Shown: positions 1 through 12,960, counted from the stretch's first letter. The stretch: DNA of 64,000 nt from Cryptomeria japonica (GCF_030272615.1 NC_081414.1:310063164-310127163), one strand, 5' to 3'. Numbers and translations are program-made. The notes: generated from the letters alone by a model not told the origin.

Positions 1-416
1 CGTGCCGTTACTTCCTCTGTTTTGATTCCGCCATGGATATAAAAGCAATAGGAAAATCCCAATAGGCCAATTAATATTGACAAAAGGAATACTCTGTATT
101 TCTTTATCGAAGACTACAGAGATGAATATGAACTCTCTCTTCCAGTTATTAAATCTAATCATATGCTCCCCTCCGTAACAGTGCCTCCATTTAAAATGAA
201 TTTAGAGAAGAATCCGTTCTGTCAGGAACTGTTTGGAAACCAACCCGAACTTATTCCATTTCAAAAATAAACAAATAGTTTATCGGCTTATTAATTAGTT
301 TATATTAGTGAAGAAATACTAATATAAAATAATTAACCTGAGAATAATATTAATATAAAATAATTAATATAATATTCTAGTTGAACTTAAACTAGAATTT
401 ATTAGGGGACATTACA
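1..416 (+). repeat. 3' end of an LTR (truncated by window edge)
   Basis: AT-rich stretch ending in GGGGACATTACA at 405-416. This is the inverted complement of TGTAATGTCCCC, which opens the LTR at 8766 and, with small changes, the solo LTR at 23240. The left part lies outside the window, so full LTR versus solo LTR cannot be decided. Short AT-rich direct repeats (ATACTAATATAAAATAATTA type) lie at 300-375. It abuts a Ty1/copia RNase H scrap, so it probably inserted into an older copia element. Confidence 0.5.
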
Positions 417-484
417 TTCACTTTCATCTAAGGAGGTAGTATGGTTATAGAGACTCGATGTACGTATTGGTTTTGATTGCAGGA

Positions 485-724
485 CATTGAGGATCAGATG
501 TGACAGACAGTGCCATATGCTTGGCGAAAAATCCTATGTATCATGCTCGTACTAAGCATGTTGATGTTCAATATCACTTTGCACAAGAAATGGTTGAGAA
601 TGGTAAGGTATTGATTGTAAAGGTTGACAATTTGGATAATGTTGCGGATTCTCTAATGAATCTAGTGACCACAGTTAAGTTCTCTTGGTGCATGAACACC
701 ATGGGCCTTGATCACAACATTTAA
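485..724 (+). pseudogene. Ty1/copia RNase H C-terminal fragment
   Basis: The reading frame from about 500 encodes the well-known end of copia polyproteins: an SAI-LAKNP block, HARTKHVDVQYHF, then a VAD-LMN-VTTVKF block and a C-terminal NTMGL. These are the RNase H helix carrying the catalytic Asp and the conserved tail. The start of the domain and all upstream pol are missing, and the frame is shifted just before the SAI block, so this is a dead fragment. It fixes the orientation of the old element as plus strand. Family assignment is confident; lineage within copia is not. Confidence 0.82.
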
Positions 725-3344
725 TAACATTATTTGTATCTCATGGGTATAATTGCAATGTATAATGTCAACTTGGAAAATGTTGAGATAGGTGACATTA
801 ACCTTGCATTCCCAAGTCATTTTCATGTGTCTACATGTTCTTTGGAAAGTGTCCTAAGGGACATGAGAGATAAAATATTTATTTTATATTTCCTATGACA
901 GATTGTAATTGCATCCCATAGAGTTGTACACTTGCTAGTGACAGTTGCAATGTATTCTAGGGGAATATTCCATCTAGGCATCCAGTGTTTGGGTACGGAC
1001 CACCTAGACTTGCATTTTTGTGCATGTTGACATGTGTCATTTACATGCTACCCAAAGTAGGGTGCCCAGGTTTGCATGTTCTAGGGGTGATTTGTCAGAG
1101 CTATCAAAGAGTAATGCAACACCTTAAATTTATTAATTGTGATTGACTCTAGGTTAGGCACCCATGTGAAGGCAATGTGAACATTAATTATTTTTACTAT
1201 TTTTACTATGTTCATGGATTGTCCACTAAGGGAGGTGCAGGCTTTTCCAGGTGATTTTAGCAAGTTGTTTCACAATTTTATAGTGGTTTCTCCTCCCACA
1301 AATCTCTATAAATTGGAGTCTCCGGATAGTAGTTTCATATTGAGTGACTTGAAAACTTGGTATCAAAAAGAAAAGGAAAAGACTGAGGTAATTAGCTTCA
1401 TTTTGGAGTGCAAAGCCACTCAAAAAATTTGCCTATGAGCAAAAAAAGGCAAATTGACCTCAAAGTCCTACCTATGATTAAAAAAGTGATAGTAAGTTAA
1501 GTGATCAATGCCAAGGGTCAGAGGGGTCAAACATAAGGCACACTTTTCTAGTGGATTTACCATCCACAAGTTCCTCCAAGTGCACTTTCTGATTGGCTTT
1601 GCCATGAAAAAACTCCTTCAAGTTCAGGAAAATCCAAGTTCAAATGTTGGGCATAATCTCATGGCCGAAGTTTTGATGTTTGGTAGAAAATTCGTCCACT
1701 TTTTATAACATTTCTATTTTTTGAAACTGCTATTTTAGTAGGTATGTCTTTTCAAGGAGTGGTGAGAGGAGCTCAAACTTCTTTTTATTTTTAGAGGGTT
1801 ATTTTTTAGAGGCAGTCATCAATTTTATATCAATGGATAGGGTTTCAACAATTTTCATAGGCTCCAAAAAATGTTCACCGTATTTCAAAGACTCTAGAAG
1901 ACTTGACAAAGTTTGCAACTCAAACTCAATTTAGATTTTCAAAATTATATATTGACAAAAATTTATATTTTCCCAAAGGACATAGATTTGAACTTATCAT
2001 AAGGATTTTATTTTCATTGTCTGTTTTAGAATTATTTTGTATTAAAAGAATTTTAACTCCTCTAATCCACAGATAGGGGTAGGATTGTTTTAAAACTTTA
2101 CTTTTTTTGGGAATATTTTATTACTATTTTATCTCTAAAAGCAACCTCTTGATAGCTTATAAATAAGTGCCACATAATGTTGAAAGAAAAGATAAATGAG
2201 AGTTCCTATTAGACTTCCGCCACCGAAATAATTCAACTCTCATTCAATAATTATTAAATCTATGTTTGTAATTTCCTAAAGTAAATCAAAAGTAGGTTTA
2301 TTTGGATCAAACTTTGCATTACCAAAATCTGTTTATTTAAATCGTAGCTTTGAATGCAGTTTAACTATTTCTTTCATAAAATTGTATGATGTTCACTTGT
2401 TTAATTCATTGATGTAGATTTATTGATGTCTGATTTAGCTGATAATCAACATTCATCTATATTTTTCTTTCAAATATGTGTTGAAACGGAAATTGGACTT
2501 TGCTTTAGCCAGCATGAAGTTGGGTTGAACATTCATGCTTGATATTTACGTTTAAATCTGACAATCTAACAGCAGGGTTTGATGACTGTTGACAAACTGG
2601 CACGTGCATTGGGGGAAAACATAATCAATTAGATATTTAAAAATGAATAACTCCATTGAAATCCTGTACAATTTGCACACATGTAGATTATGTTTATATT
2701 TTTAGACTTTAGGTCATAGGGAGCCTGCCATTGTAAGTTGAAGATCAGTTCTACAGTATGTGCTGATCTAGTTTGTGTTCTTTGGAAACAAACAAATTAA
2801 AATGCTGGCAAGGATTTGATGTATCATTCTCCATCCACTTCTGCAGAAAAATTCTCCTTTCTCCACTCACTACTTCTTGGACACACTCCTCTTCTACATC
2901 CTACACAGCAATACTCTTATCTTGATACAAAAATCTGCACACTCATCCCCTCTTCAAATACCTTAGGTCATACTTGTAACTTCTATTCCTTGTACCATTC
3001 TCAAGTACTCCTCATTTTCTTCATGTGCACATCTACCAACAGTTCCATGTCCTCTAAAGGACAAAGCATTGCTGCACTCTCCCACTAATATTGTACCAGT
3101 ATCAATCTGCACTAACTCCACCTCCACATCTACATTCTCGTTTTTTTGCAGTCTCATTCTTTTCTTAACATCCTTGAAATGATAACATCAACAACTGCTC
3201 AATCTTCTTTTCCTCCATGCCAACTACATGACATTCTACCTCATCTTCATTGTTCTCTCCTAGCAGGTCTTCTTTTGCTAGACAAGCAACTTGCATTTGG
3301 ATTTCTCTTGTGTTGCCTTCCTAAGCACTTTTAGCTTGAGAAAT
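725..3344. other. Non-coding, AT-rich; no gene recognised
   Basis: The start may include the 3' LTR of the copia scrap at 485-724, but no paired repeat is visible. Open frames at 1208-1438, 1508-1708 and 2816-3088 are short, show no family resemblance and look like chance. The CT-rich stretch 2815-3330 has no recognisable product. By position this lies in an intron, or downstream, of the naphthoate synthase gene. Confidence 0.5.
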
Positions 3345-4560
3345 GTTATCCTATTTAGCAGGTTCCCGTAGGTTGATTAATTAGGGTAAAGGGACTCATG
3401 GTGACAATTTGATCCAGGTCATTTGGCAATGACAGGTGTTATATTGAGCTCAGTCAGATGAGATTTGCATAATGCCCTTTTATGGAGTGAATTTAGATAA
3501 ATTGTCCAGACTATTCTTAGTAAGTGTTAGCTTGAACACCGATGTGGCCAGTTGGCAATATTCTATTTTGGGATGTTATTTTGAGCAGGTGATGATGATA
3601 TTTCAGGTTTTAATGGGGTCCGGAGCATTTAAATTTAAATAACACTTAAATTAAATATTTAAGTTTACCCTTATTTAATTTATTAGTATTTGTCTATATG
3701 GGTGCCCAAGTTAAAAGTAAAAGTGCTTTTGGCAATTATTATAAAGAGTGACTTTATGGGGTTGGGAGTCAGCATTGGGGAGACAAGGTGTTTTAAATTA
3801 AATTAAGAAGTGAACCCAAAAGGGGGCGTGGGGTTTTTTGGAGGCTATTTATTTGGCTTTGAGCTCATTTTCTTAGCATGCTTCGATTTGATATTTTGAG
3901 AATAGACTTGGCTGGTTGAATTTGTTCATCCTATGGCTTTGTGAGGATGAGAACCCTTGCAAGGAACATCCTCTACATTAGAGAAAGATCTAATTTGGAG
4001 GATTCATTGGTCATTTCACTCAAGTATCACATTTGGGCTTCACAATTGACTGAAACTTCAATTTTGAGCACAAACTTTCATAATTCTATTGAAGAATATT
4101 AGGAGGTGGTGAAAGAAGGATTTATTGAAGATTATTGGAGCAGAATATACTTCTTTTTTCTGGTCATACATTCTTCAGTCATACAAGTGAGAGGTTTGGC
4201 ATGGAGTTTTGGCAGCTAGGGTTTGGGAGTCTTTCTTGTTGCTTTGGAGGCAAACAGAAAACTTATCATTTCACAGCCATTTGAGGAGTCTCTGAGAAGT
4301 GGCATCCAAGTCTGGAAGTGCCAATTTGCTGATTTTATTTAATATTGAGCTTATTCTTGTATTGCAGTGAATGGGTATGTTGGCCCTTTGATTTAAATGT
4401 ATTTTGGTCATCTGGGTATCAATAATTTTGATGATATATTGTATTTTTCAGTTCCAAAGATAATTCTGAAAATTATTGCTGAATGTGAGTACTTCTGAAA
4501 ATAGTGATTTGAAGAGTTATTTCTGTTATTTTATTGTTGCAAATGAGATTATTGTAAACT
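3345..4560 (+). repeat. Probable decayed LTR related to the G1 LTR
   Basis: The segment AGCAGGTTCCCGTAGG near 3359 resembles TCAAGTTCCCGTAGGC near 8820, close to the start of the G1 LTR. A TATA-like GGCTATTTATTTGGC lies near 3843, followed by a leader-like stretch. Both ends are eroded and no target duplication could be found, so the limits are approximate. Confidence 0.35.
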
Positions 4561-7039
4561 CATTTCTGCATCTCCGTCTACTTCTCTAAACACATTCAAA
4601 CAGCAAAAACTAAACAAAAAATACAAAGGTGCATAATACAATTTCTCCCATCATCAAGTTCTCCTCTTCGCTTGCTTTGTCTACCTCAAACCTGCAATCA
4701 AAAATATATTAGATAAATCATGGGATTTGGCATCTTCGATCTTTTTCACCATTTATCTTCTCTTACTCTTTCAACTCTTTTCTCCTTCAAAGCATATAAC
4801 ATCTCTGATATTTCTGCACACATACTCTCAACTCTAACCCATCTTTTCTCCTCAAAAGCTCTTTATTTCCTCTCCATGATTGAAAATCTCATAGCCTTTC
4901 TCAAGGAAATTTAAGTCTTCTTTCTAGAAAATATTTTCTCACAACACTCACACACCTACAATCTCGAAGAGTCAAAAATTCAACTCACAAATGACACTCT
5001 CACACTTCCAACCACAACCAATTTTTCTCTCAAATAATTTGCACATGCCCTCTACCCAACGACATTGGAAGATGTAGACTCTCAAAAATCTTCTACCCAC
5101 TTCCCATTTAGTGAAGAGCATTCATACACCTTTTACCCATCACCCTTCTATTGTAGGACACCCAAACACACTTTCACTCAGGATCCACCCTCTTTGATTT
5201 CATTTCTTCTCACTACTGTCAATTGTACGATTCTCTCACACCTACAACAAACCCACTGGAGCCTCACAACTCACATCAGAATAAGAAAAGCCTTCTTTGG
5301 TAACACTTGATGCCTCCTCATAGCTCTTTATAGTTTAGGAGCAGATGTGCAGGAGAATCACTCTTTGATTAGAAGGGGGAGCTCCCTACAAACAAAAACT
5401 AACCTAGTATGAACAATCTGTACTTGATATTCACAATAAGACTTTTTGGATTTGCCTAATGCAAAAGGCTAAGGCACTCTTCAACTTAAGGCAATCAATC
5501 TTTGTATAGTGTTTACTCAAAATAAATCTTATGACCTGAAGTTTGCATTGTTTAGCTATATACAAATACTAGACAGCACAAGTACAAAAGGATTGGATAG
5601 GTTTAAACATGAAGACACAAACACTTTAGTAAATTAATTGAAAAACCTAGTACAAAGCGACAATTTCTAACTTTGAATAGACCTGCTGAAGTATTCCGAG
5701 CCAAATTTTTTCGTTTGTACAAATTACAAATTACATTCAATGCACCCGTTAAGGTTAGAAGATAAACCAAAACGTGCTGAAGCAACTCTAACCAGAATGT
5801 ACACCAGGATCCCGTTGTGGGCAAGGTGTGAGCATTGGTCAGAGGATCTAAAACAAATTGCTTATGCAGTAACTCTAACCAAGAATGGCACCGATGATGG
5901 CGAGCATATGGTCAGAAGATCTTCTACCCTAAATGCTGAAAGGGAACTCTACACCAAGTATGTGCTACCCAATCCAGAATGGAGTGAGGGGCGACCATAT
6001 GGCGGAGTGATTACAAAACAATGCTTGAAAAGAAATGCGGAAGCTGGAAATACTCAACACCCAGAATGTGCTTGCTAACCCAGAATGGGAAAGTAGCTAC
6101 CATAGGGCGGAGGTCAATTAAATACAATATCAAATGCTGAAAGTAAGAAGAGCATTACAATTTGATAAAGCAAGATTATACTCTGCTGTTAGTACTACTG
6201 CCAGCTTACACTATGAAAGATGAAATCTTGCAAACAATACGTATCAGCATATAAATAGAGAGGTACAATATTAATGAATTCCTTTGCTGAGAAGTAAGAT
6301 TAACGGAAATGGCAATAAGCAGATCCAACCTTTTCTCCAGACTTGAATAAATCTTCAATGAAGCATTCCCATCGCTTTCAAAGAACTCTCACCACCATCG
6401 AATAAAGATATTGCAGATTTCTCCAAACTGATTTAACAGACCTGCACCTTTCAACAAATAACCAGCAACATAGGATTCCTTTGAAATGCTCGGAACTCAC
6501 TCTTTACTCATTCAAAATGCTTGATATCAATTGCAAAACTCTAATAGAAAGGAGCGCTCAGACTAAGAACAGAAAACAGACTTTAAAAGCATCTAACACT
6601 CAATGCACAATTCCCAAGACAGCAACAGTACGACCCAGCGGGAAAGGGCGATTTCTCTTTTAAAAATCTGATGCTTCACAAATAAATCTACAAATTGGCA
6701 CACATGGGCGCCTTCCCTATATGGAAGGGAATATGCAATACCCACAACGAATTTCTTTGTCTTTTTTGATTTATGAATTAAACATCCAATCTGCTGAAGC
6801 TAACATGCAAAAACCAGGAACTTCTAATATGCAAAAATCAGAAACTAAGAACTACAATGCTGATTACAATGCACAAATTTCAAGGAACTCACAAACTAAA
6901 CTAAAATCACTAGTTGTTGTCTTACAAACAAGAAGCGATGCCCAAGCTAGGAGGCCTTCATTCCTCGAAGCAAACCCAGAGACAAACTGGCAACATAACA
7001 GTACTGTAGACCAAAGATGTGAAATGATGCTCAAAGTCT
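4561..7039. other. Non-coding; possible R-U5 of a minus-strand LTR
   Basis: The part next to 7040 probably belongs to the LTR ending at 7423. Irregular short repeats of a CCAGAATG type occur at 5790-6090. Frames at 4720-4914, 5065-5310, 5740-6078 and 6721-7050 are short and match no family known to me. Confidence 0.35.
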
Positions 7040-7423
7040 TCCTTTTATAACTTCCTGTTGACTTCACGAAACCCTAAAGTCCACTTCAATATCCAAACCC
7101 TAATCCTTTCTCCAAGATGGCGTCCTTTTCCTTTCAAGCTTAATATTGATATTTTAATTAAATTCAATACCTTGATAAATGCGCCCACATTAAGCTTGCT
7201 TTGACTTTGGAAATTAATAAAATAATCTTTAATGAAGGCGCCACCCTCAAAAAGCCCACTTTTCAAAACAACATAAAGTCAATAGACTAGGCCAAGGGGT
7301 CAACGTTCGAATATAATATTAAAACGTGACCTTTTAATTAAATATATCAACTTAACTCTTCAATCATGCCCTGAAGCCAATAATGACCAAGTCAAAGATC
7401 AGGTCTGAGAAGGGGACATTACA
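7040..7423 (-). repeat. U3 part of a minus-strand LTR
   Basis: On the minus strand the segment starts TGTAATGTCCCC at 7423 and reaches a canonical TTATAAAAGG TATA box at about 7041-7050, the usual U3 layout. The far end of this LTR was not located, and no target duplication could be paired with CCTGC at 7424-7428. Confidence 0.45.
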
Positions 7424-8328
7424 CCTGCAATACAAAGCTTTGTAAATTTGGTAGAATCAATTTAATCTCCTTCAGCAAATATAACAAAACAATTTAATAG
7501 TAATTTAAAAGCAAGATAGGTTTGATGAATTCTATTGAACAAATAACAAATCCTAAAAAAGGGATATTTAGGGTAGTGGTTGGAGAAGCTCTTGGACGAA
7601 TCTAATTTGCTACAACATAATAACCCAGCAAAACAAGGACATCAGAGTGCAATAGAATTATGTGATGAAATTGTCAATGCAAAGGCCTCCAGACTGATCA
7701 AATAGCGTCCCTCAAAAGAATTTCATCTGCCTAGTAAATGGTAATTGACCATATTTAATGAAACTATAAGGGGCCATGAGATACATCAGATTTAGCACCA
7801 AAATTGATTTGGATGTTCTCTTCTCCCTCCTTGCAAGATTGGGAATCAATTGGAAAAGAAAGGTTTGCTGGGTTCCTAACTATGACATGGTATTGTGTCT
7901 CACTTCAATATATGCTGCTTGTTATGAAAGTATGAAACTTAAAAACAATTTGAAAAATAACAATACATAGCAGCATGTGGTGTTTGTGCATCCAATATTT
8001 TAAAAAGGAGTTTTCAAATATATAAGTTTAAATGTGATTGACTCAATGTATGAATGCCAATCTAAAGTGAGACACATTACCATATGATCTTTGGAATGGA
8101 TAGTAATGGTAGAAAATAATGATTTTTTAGTTTTTTTAAACTCTGGCTTGCAGAACTTTGTGATAAACCTCAGTGAATGCATTCAACAATTTGAGTATAT
8201 TGTTCCTTCACAAAAATGTGTCCATTAAAATAAAGCAACACAGCAATTGTGGTTTGAACAGGAGCCCAAATTTTTCAAAATCAAACAATTAATTTAATTC
8301 AATCAAATAGAAGATAATGGTATCTTAC
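7424..8328 (-). other. Intron of the naphthoate synthase gene (part)
   Basis: Follows the GTAAGA donor at 8323-8328. No further exon of the gene is convincingly visible here. The next coding block expected from plant homologues (a W-C-R-E-I-L containing block) was searched for on the minus strand and not found in intact form. Confidence 0.55.
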
Positions 8329-8424
8329 TGGAACAACAATGTTGACTAGGCCCATTTCCATTGCTTCCTCCGCACTATAAAATCGGCAGAGAAACCACAT
8401 CTCTCGAGCTCTTTTAGGCCCAAC
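8329..8424 (-). CDS. Naphthoate synthase exon (DHNA-CoA synthase), 32 codons
   Basis: A 96-bp open exon of exactly 32 codons, preceded by TTGTTCAG (acceptor AG 8425-8426) and followed by GTAAGA (donor 8323-8328). It begins [11 protein letters not shown], passes through RFYSAEEA and ends MGLVNIVVP. These blocks are characteristic of 1,4-dihydroxy-2-naphthoyl-CoA synthase, a crotonase-fold enzyme that closes the naphthoate ring in phylloquinone synthesis (peroxisomal in plants). Plant forms read VGP-K-AREMWF-RFY, whereas bacterial ones read VGQKKAREIWF-RQY, so this is the plant version. Both edges are phase 0, and the residue before it (end of the exon at 41353-41400) gives SRL-VGP, the expected junction. 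Codons are all open. Whether the whole gene is functional cannot be judged from two exons. Confidence 0.9.
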
Positions 8425-8765
8425 CTGAACAAAGAAATTGAGCAAATGAGGTCAACGTTGTCCTCAATAAATGTAGAAAGAAGAAACTGAATTAATTTCC
8501 TCGCAGCATGCATATTCATGTTGATGTGTCCATTATCATAAATCGCACTTCTTTACAATCAGAGGATTGATAACATGCATAAGGATCAAATGTGTGATTT
8601 ACAGCTATGAAATATATTCAGCATACCCAAAGGTTATAGTAGAAAAAAAGTAGTAAACAGCTATACATTGCCACAAAAAGCATGATACATTACTTCACAT
8701 GTCTATATAAATATATGAACTGTTATCACCAAAGCCTATGCTTTAGTGATACCCTTTACAAAATA

Positions 8766-10399
8766 TGTAATGTCCCCTTCCTAAGGCAGATGTGTTCTAG
8801 CAGGGATTAGCCTATTATCAAGTTCCCGTAGGCTAATGCAGTGGGTGGGGGATCTATTCAGAGGGATCGGGAGACACTAGGGAGGTCTATGAGGCATTTC
8901 CAGAGCTCAAAGCCAATTTCCTATTTTTTAGGAAGGGGTTCCAATTTTCTAGGGAAGGACTAACAGTTCACCTGGAGATCACTTTGAGCCTGTGGAGCAT
9001 TGCAGGAGACCCTATGGGCATTTTCAGTTGTTTGAGGATTGTCTCCTATTTTTTTGGGAGGTTCCTATATTTTAGGAGGTGATTGATAGTGACCGGTTGA
9101 CCACCCAGAGACCAGTGGAGTGTTGCAGAAGGTCTCACGGACATTTCTAGATGATTTGGGTCAGTTTCCTTGTTTTTAGGAGAACCCCTATTTTTTTAGG
9201 AGGGAACTGGCAGTTGGCCTGACTCATTCAGTCAACATCTCAGTATCAGTGGCAACTTAAGTTTTCAGTTTTCAGTTTGGGTGGCCGGTTGATGGATTTA
9301 GAATAAGGAGTTGAAATATTAAGGTGATGACTCTAATATTTAAATAATCATAATTAAGTATTTATTTAATAAAGTTACTTTATATTATTTTAATAAACTA
9401 ACAAATAAAATGGGCCACCATGGGCCATGATCCCTAGGAGACTTAACAAGTTGTTCTTAAAATAATAAAGGGGACTTGATAAACATGTACGAATAAGCCT
9501 TAAGGGAGTTCGATCAGCCTAAAGGGGAATATAAAACTTTATTAAATCATTAAGGGTTATGAGGAAACCCTAAAGGGGTTCGAATTGGGTTGAGAGGGGA
9601 TAAAGTAACATTTGGAGCCCATTATTGGTATTCATTCACTCATTTTTACATCAGCAAATTGGAATTTTGAGCTCTGGAACAGTGGTTTCAGCAGGGATCA
9701 GACTTCTGGGAACGAAATCTCTCAAAGGATTAATTGCCTACAAGTGTGCAACTATCACCCAAGGGTTTTCTCACAGGTTTTCATCAACAAAGGCACAGTG
9801 AGAGTGCATCTACAGGCTGTTTGAGAAGAAAAATCAGAGATCAGCAGTGCTGGAGAGCAAGTTTTGGGAAGAAATTAGCAGATCTGGGCTCGTTGCTTCA
9901 CTTCCAGCAATCCATAGCTCATCCATAACCAGCCATATCCCCTTATTGCAGAAAGGAGCATCATACAAGCTGGGCGGTAGGGTTTCCAGGCAACATTCAG
10001 CAGATCAGGTTCAAAACAGGTTTGAAAGGTGCAGATCAGATCTGAGAAAATTCAGATCAGGAACCATAGAGGGCAGATCAGGCCTTTGGAGCACCATATC
10101 AGTTCAATTCTATCATGTACCAGTCAAAATCAGACCTGCACATGGTTGGATCGGGTGTGTAATTGTCGATTTAACTTCAATAAAGTGAAAACTACCCTCA
10201 TTCATTACTTATATTTGTTCTATCATTTCCAACAATTATTTCTTGTTTTCTTTTATCAATTTGCAAATCCAAGCAAAAAACCAAAAAAAAACTCAAAAAA
10301 AATCAGCAAAACATCAAAAAAAAAAAAAGCAGAAAAAAGATGCTTAATCAGAAAAATCAGAAAAAAAATCACATTGCCAAATTGCGGTGAGTCACCACA
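8766..10399 (+). repeat. 5' LTR of Ty3/gypsy element G1
   Basis: Starts TGTAATGTCCCC and ends at CACCACA just before a tRNA-Met-like primer site. A TATA box (GGAATATAAAAC) lies near 9518-9530, giving a U3 of about 750 bp. No 3' LTR partner exists in the window because the element is cut off after protease. The right limit is set by the primer site, since the terminal CA context is eroded. Confidence 0.7.
8880..9250 (+). repeat. Three ~122-bp tandem repeats in the G1 LTR U3
   Basis: Three diverged units begin near 8880, 9005 and 9127. Each has a GG-GGTCTATGAGGCATTT-type start, then a TTTCCTATTTTTTAGGA block, then a GTGGAG(T)ATTGCA-type end. Repeated blocks upstream of the TATA box are typical of retroelement enhancers. 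Confidence 0.65.
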
Positions 10400-10400
10400 G

Positions 10401-10412
10401 TGTTATCAAAGC
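10401..10412 (+). other. Primer binding site of G1 (tRNA-iMet type)
   Basis: TGTTATCAAAGC matches the usual TGGTATCAGAGC site at 10 of 12 positions and sits directly after the LTR end. Confidence 0.65.
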
Positions 10413-10589
10413 ACAGGTCTTCTTGCCATCCCGTGATTCGGAACCCTTTTGATGAGTGAAAGAATTTCAGACTTATACCAAAGAGTATCACATATAGTGG
10501 CAGCCACCATAGGTTCCAGAGGGTGAGACAGTTTCCGGCATTATTGGGATTCACAGGAAAGACTAGTGACAGTGAGTTGTACAGGTACC

Positions 10590-11834
10590 ATGGCCGAGAA
10601 GGATAAGGGGAGGGCTAGGTCAATCAGCCTTAACACTAGGATCGAGAAGAAATTTGATGCCATGATGGACATGATGTCTCAGATGTTGGGACAAATGGCC
10701 AAGCAGCACCAACCGCACAGGGATCAGTCTCAACACACCACTTTGAATGGTGAGTCTAGTAGAACACAGGGACACAATGGTCAACATAACAGTTTCCAAG
10801 AGCACCCTTCTTTCTCTAGTTCAATACCTAGACCCTTACAACCCACTTTCACCCAGCGTGAGGAGTCACCTACTCGTCAGGGGCGAGAGCCTGAACTCTA
10901 TTCCTTTGTAGCAGAGGAAATTTGTCATCATTATATAGAGTATATGACCTTGCCACCAAAGGTCAGGGAGTTTTTGACCCTTGACCAGTTCATTGGACAA
11001 AAGCGACTTAGGGTAGGATCATTTGGTAAATCAGACCACAAGGCTCCACAGGGGCATAGGGATTTTCGGCGAGTGGTGGGTAAGTTGACCTTACCACATT
11101 ATGATGGGAGTGACTAGTGTATAGCACAGGCTTGGGTGCAAAAACTTGATAACTACCTTTCTCTAAGACCCATGATAGAAGAGGAGGCGATTAAGTTCGC
11201 TACTTTGCACTTGGATGGTGTGGCACACGAGTGGTGGTACCACATATTGATTACCTTGGGACACCATTCGATCACCTCATATGATGAGTTCACCAATAAG
11301 CTCATCAACTGTTTTGACTGAAAGGATCTAGAAATGTATTTTAGGGAGTTAGCTCAACTCAGACTGTATGGATGATTGAGGTCTACATTGCTGATTTTCA
11401 GAGGTTGTCAGTGATGGTGTCTGATAAGAGAGACGATTGGTTGTCCCTTATGTGGGCGGTTGAAGGCCTTTGACCCACCCACTTTTCAGGAGGCCATGAA
11501 GAAGGCCCATAGCATGGAGCTTGCTGCCCCGAGGAATAAATTCACATCAAAACCCTTTTCCAGTAGTAAGGATAAGAAACCTTTCCATAAGACTTCGGAC
11601 CAGGAAAAGAAACCTTTCCCAAAACCTAGTGATGAGACACTTAATGACTTGAGACGAAAGAATCTATGTTTCAAGTGCAAAGAACCTTGGGACCCTAAGC
11701 ATGAGTGCTCCTCAAAAGGGAAAGAAAACAAAATAGAGTACTATTCAGCTGATGAGACCAATTCTGAAAATTCAGACCAGCAAGCTAAAACAAGTGAAAG
11801 TGAATCAGAAAGTACAGATGAGGAGTTAGGATAG
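10590..11834 (+). pseudogene. Ty3/gypsy gag (G1), with premature stops
   Basis: Starts at ATG 10590 in a good context (ACCATGG). The N-terminal part has an MMDMMSQMLGQM helix. The core includes the conserved capsid blocks KLTLPHYDGSD, WVQKLDNYL, FATLHLDGVAHEWWY and RFD-like NCFD, and the C-terminal part has a nucleocapsid knuckle CFKCKEPWDPKHEC at 11667-11708. Stops interrupt it at 11115-11117 (at a conserved Trp codon) and at 11319-11321 (Arg position); a frame shift lies near 11360-11460. The product would package the RNA of the element. The order of blocks matches chromovirus or Tat-type gag; I cannot place the lineage more finely. Confidence 0.85.
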
Positions 11835-12300
11835 GAGCAGAAGGATGATAGACCATTTGCCAAACTTTCCAGCATTCAGCAAGAGGGTTCTTTCAAGATT
11901 AGAGGAGTTCTTAATGGTTAGCGGGTGATTACTTTGTTGGACACAAGTGCTACACATAATTTTATTGATGAGGGTTTGGTGGCCTGAAAAGGCTTAAGGC
12001 AAAGGAATTTGAGGGCTTTAGAGTGTAGGTGGTTGATGGCTTTAGAGTGTAGGTGGTTGATGGCTTCACTCTCTCTTGCAACAAGATGATCTCCAATTTG
12101 ACTCTCCAGCTGAATGATTATGTCTTCCAAGCATATTACTATGTGGTGAATACGGGAGAGATGGATATTGTATTAGGTATGAGATGGCTACATATGATTA
12201 AGGAATTTTACCTCAATGTGCACACCATGGAGATGAGGTTTGAAGTGGATGGTCGGAAGCATGTGCTAAGAGGCATGATAGATGGGAGTCTTCGGATGGT
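11835..12300 (+). pseudogene. Aspartic protease of G1, inactivated
   Basis: Continues directly from gag. The active-site region reads LLDTSATHNFIDEGLV at about 11932-11982, where DTG or DSG is expected, so the Gly of the catalytic triad is Ser. The domain closes with DIVLGMRWLHMI near 12170-12200, the conserved flap/C-terminal block. Stops occur at the start of this region, within NG-RVITL, and after GLVA. A 26-bp piece (GGCTTTAGAGTGTAGGTGG core) is duplicated in tandem at 12007-12062. The element ends abruptly at about 12305, with no RT, RNase H or integrase. Confidence 0.8.
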
Positions 12301-12305
12301 TACTC

Positions 12306-12960
12306 TTCCTCGTACGGCTTGTGCACCCGTATGGCCCAGGTGTACCCGATGATTTTTTTTCCTACCTCGTACGGTCTTCACTTCAACTTGTGCGTACAAC
12401 TTCAACTGTTTGCTCAAATTTCTCCTACTGCGGTCTTCGTACGAATTTCACCTATTGCTACCACCATACGGATTTTTGTTATCTCTTGCCACCATCACTA
12501 TGTACAGATTTGCCTTTGTGATTTCCCTACCCTGTCCTTCACTCGTACGATCTATAGCCTCTCATGTTTTATCGTATAGTGAGGGCCTGTGGTTTGTCGT
12601 ATGGATGTGGTTTGTCATACATTTGCTTCTTTATATTGCTATACACCTTGTTTTTTCTGACGTCTTTTGCTTTGTCGTATGGTATGTTCTCCTGATAGCT
12701 TTTGTGTGTGGTCATACGGCCCCTCCTGCTCCTCCTGTGTCATATGACCGTACGAATTCTTGTATGGATTTTCCTTCCTTCTACGATTTGCCGCTACCAC
12801 CGTAGGGGCCTCCCTCCTGCTATTTTGCCACCTACACACAACATTGATTGAAGTGCGTATACATATTGGTGCACGTATTCAATTTTATGGTAAGCTATAA
12901 TGTGCAATGATACCTCTATGTTTCTCGTGTTTCCATCGCCTACTGAGCTATATTGGTGAC
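12306..12960 (-). repeat. CGTACG-rich spacer of element T1
   Basis: Packed with CGTACGG, CGTATGG and GTACGA motifs, like 29400-30200 in T2 and 46975-47545 in T3, and lying at the same place relative to pol. This identifies it as the spacer between pol and the env-position gene of T1. The env-position gene and 3' LTR of T1 are absent, because the left boundary joins the truncated G1 directly. Open frames here (e.g. 12410-12805 plus) are low-complexity artefacts. Confidence 0.6.

Noticed and set aside
7685-7735. Minus-strand EILLRDAI-like piece that could be the next naphthoate synthase exon
   Set aside because: It contains a stop, needs a frame shift, and lacks splice sites; similarity is too weak to separate from chance.
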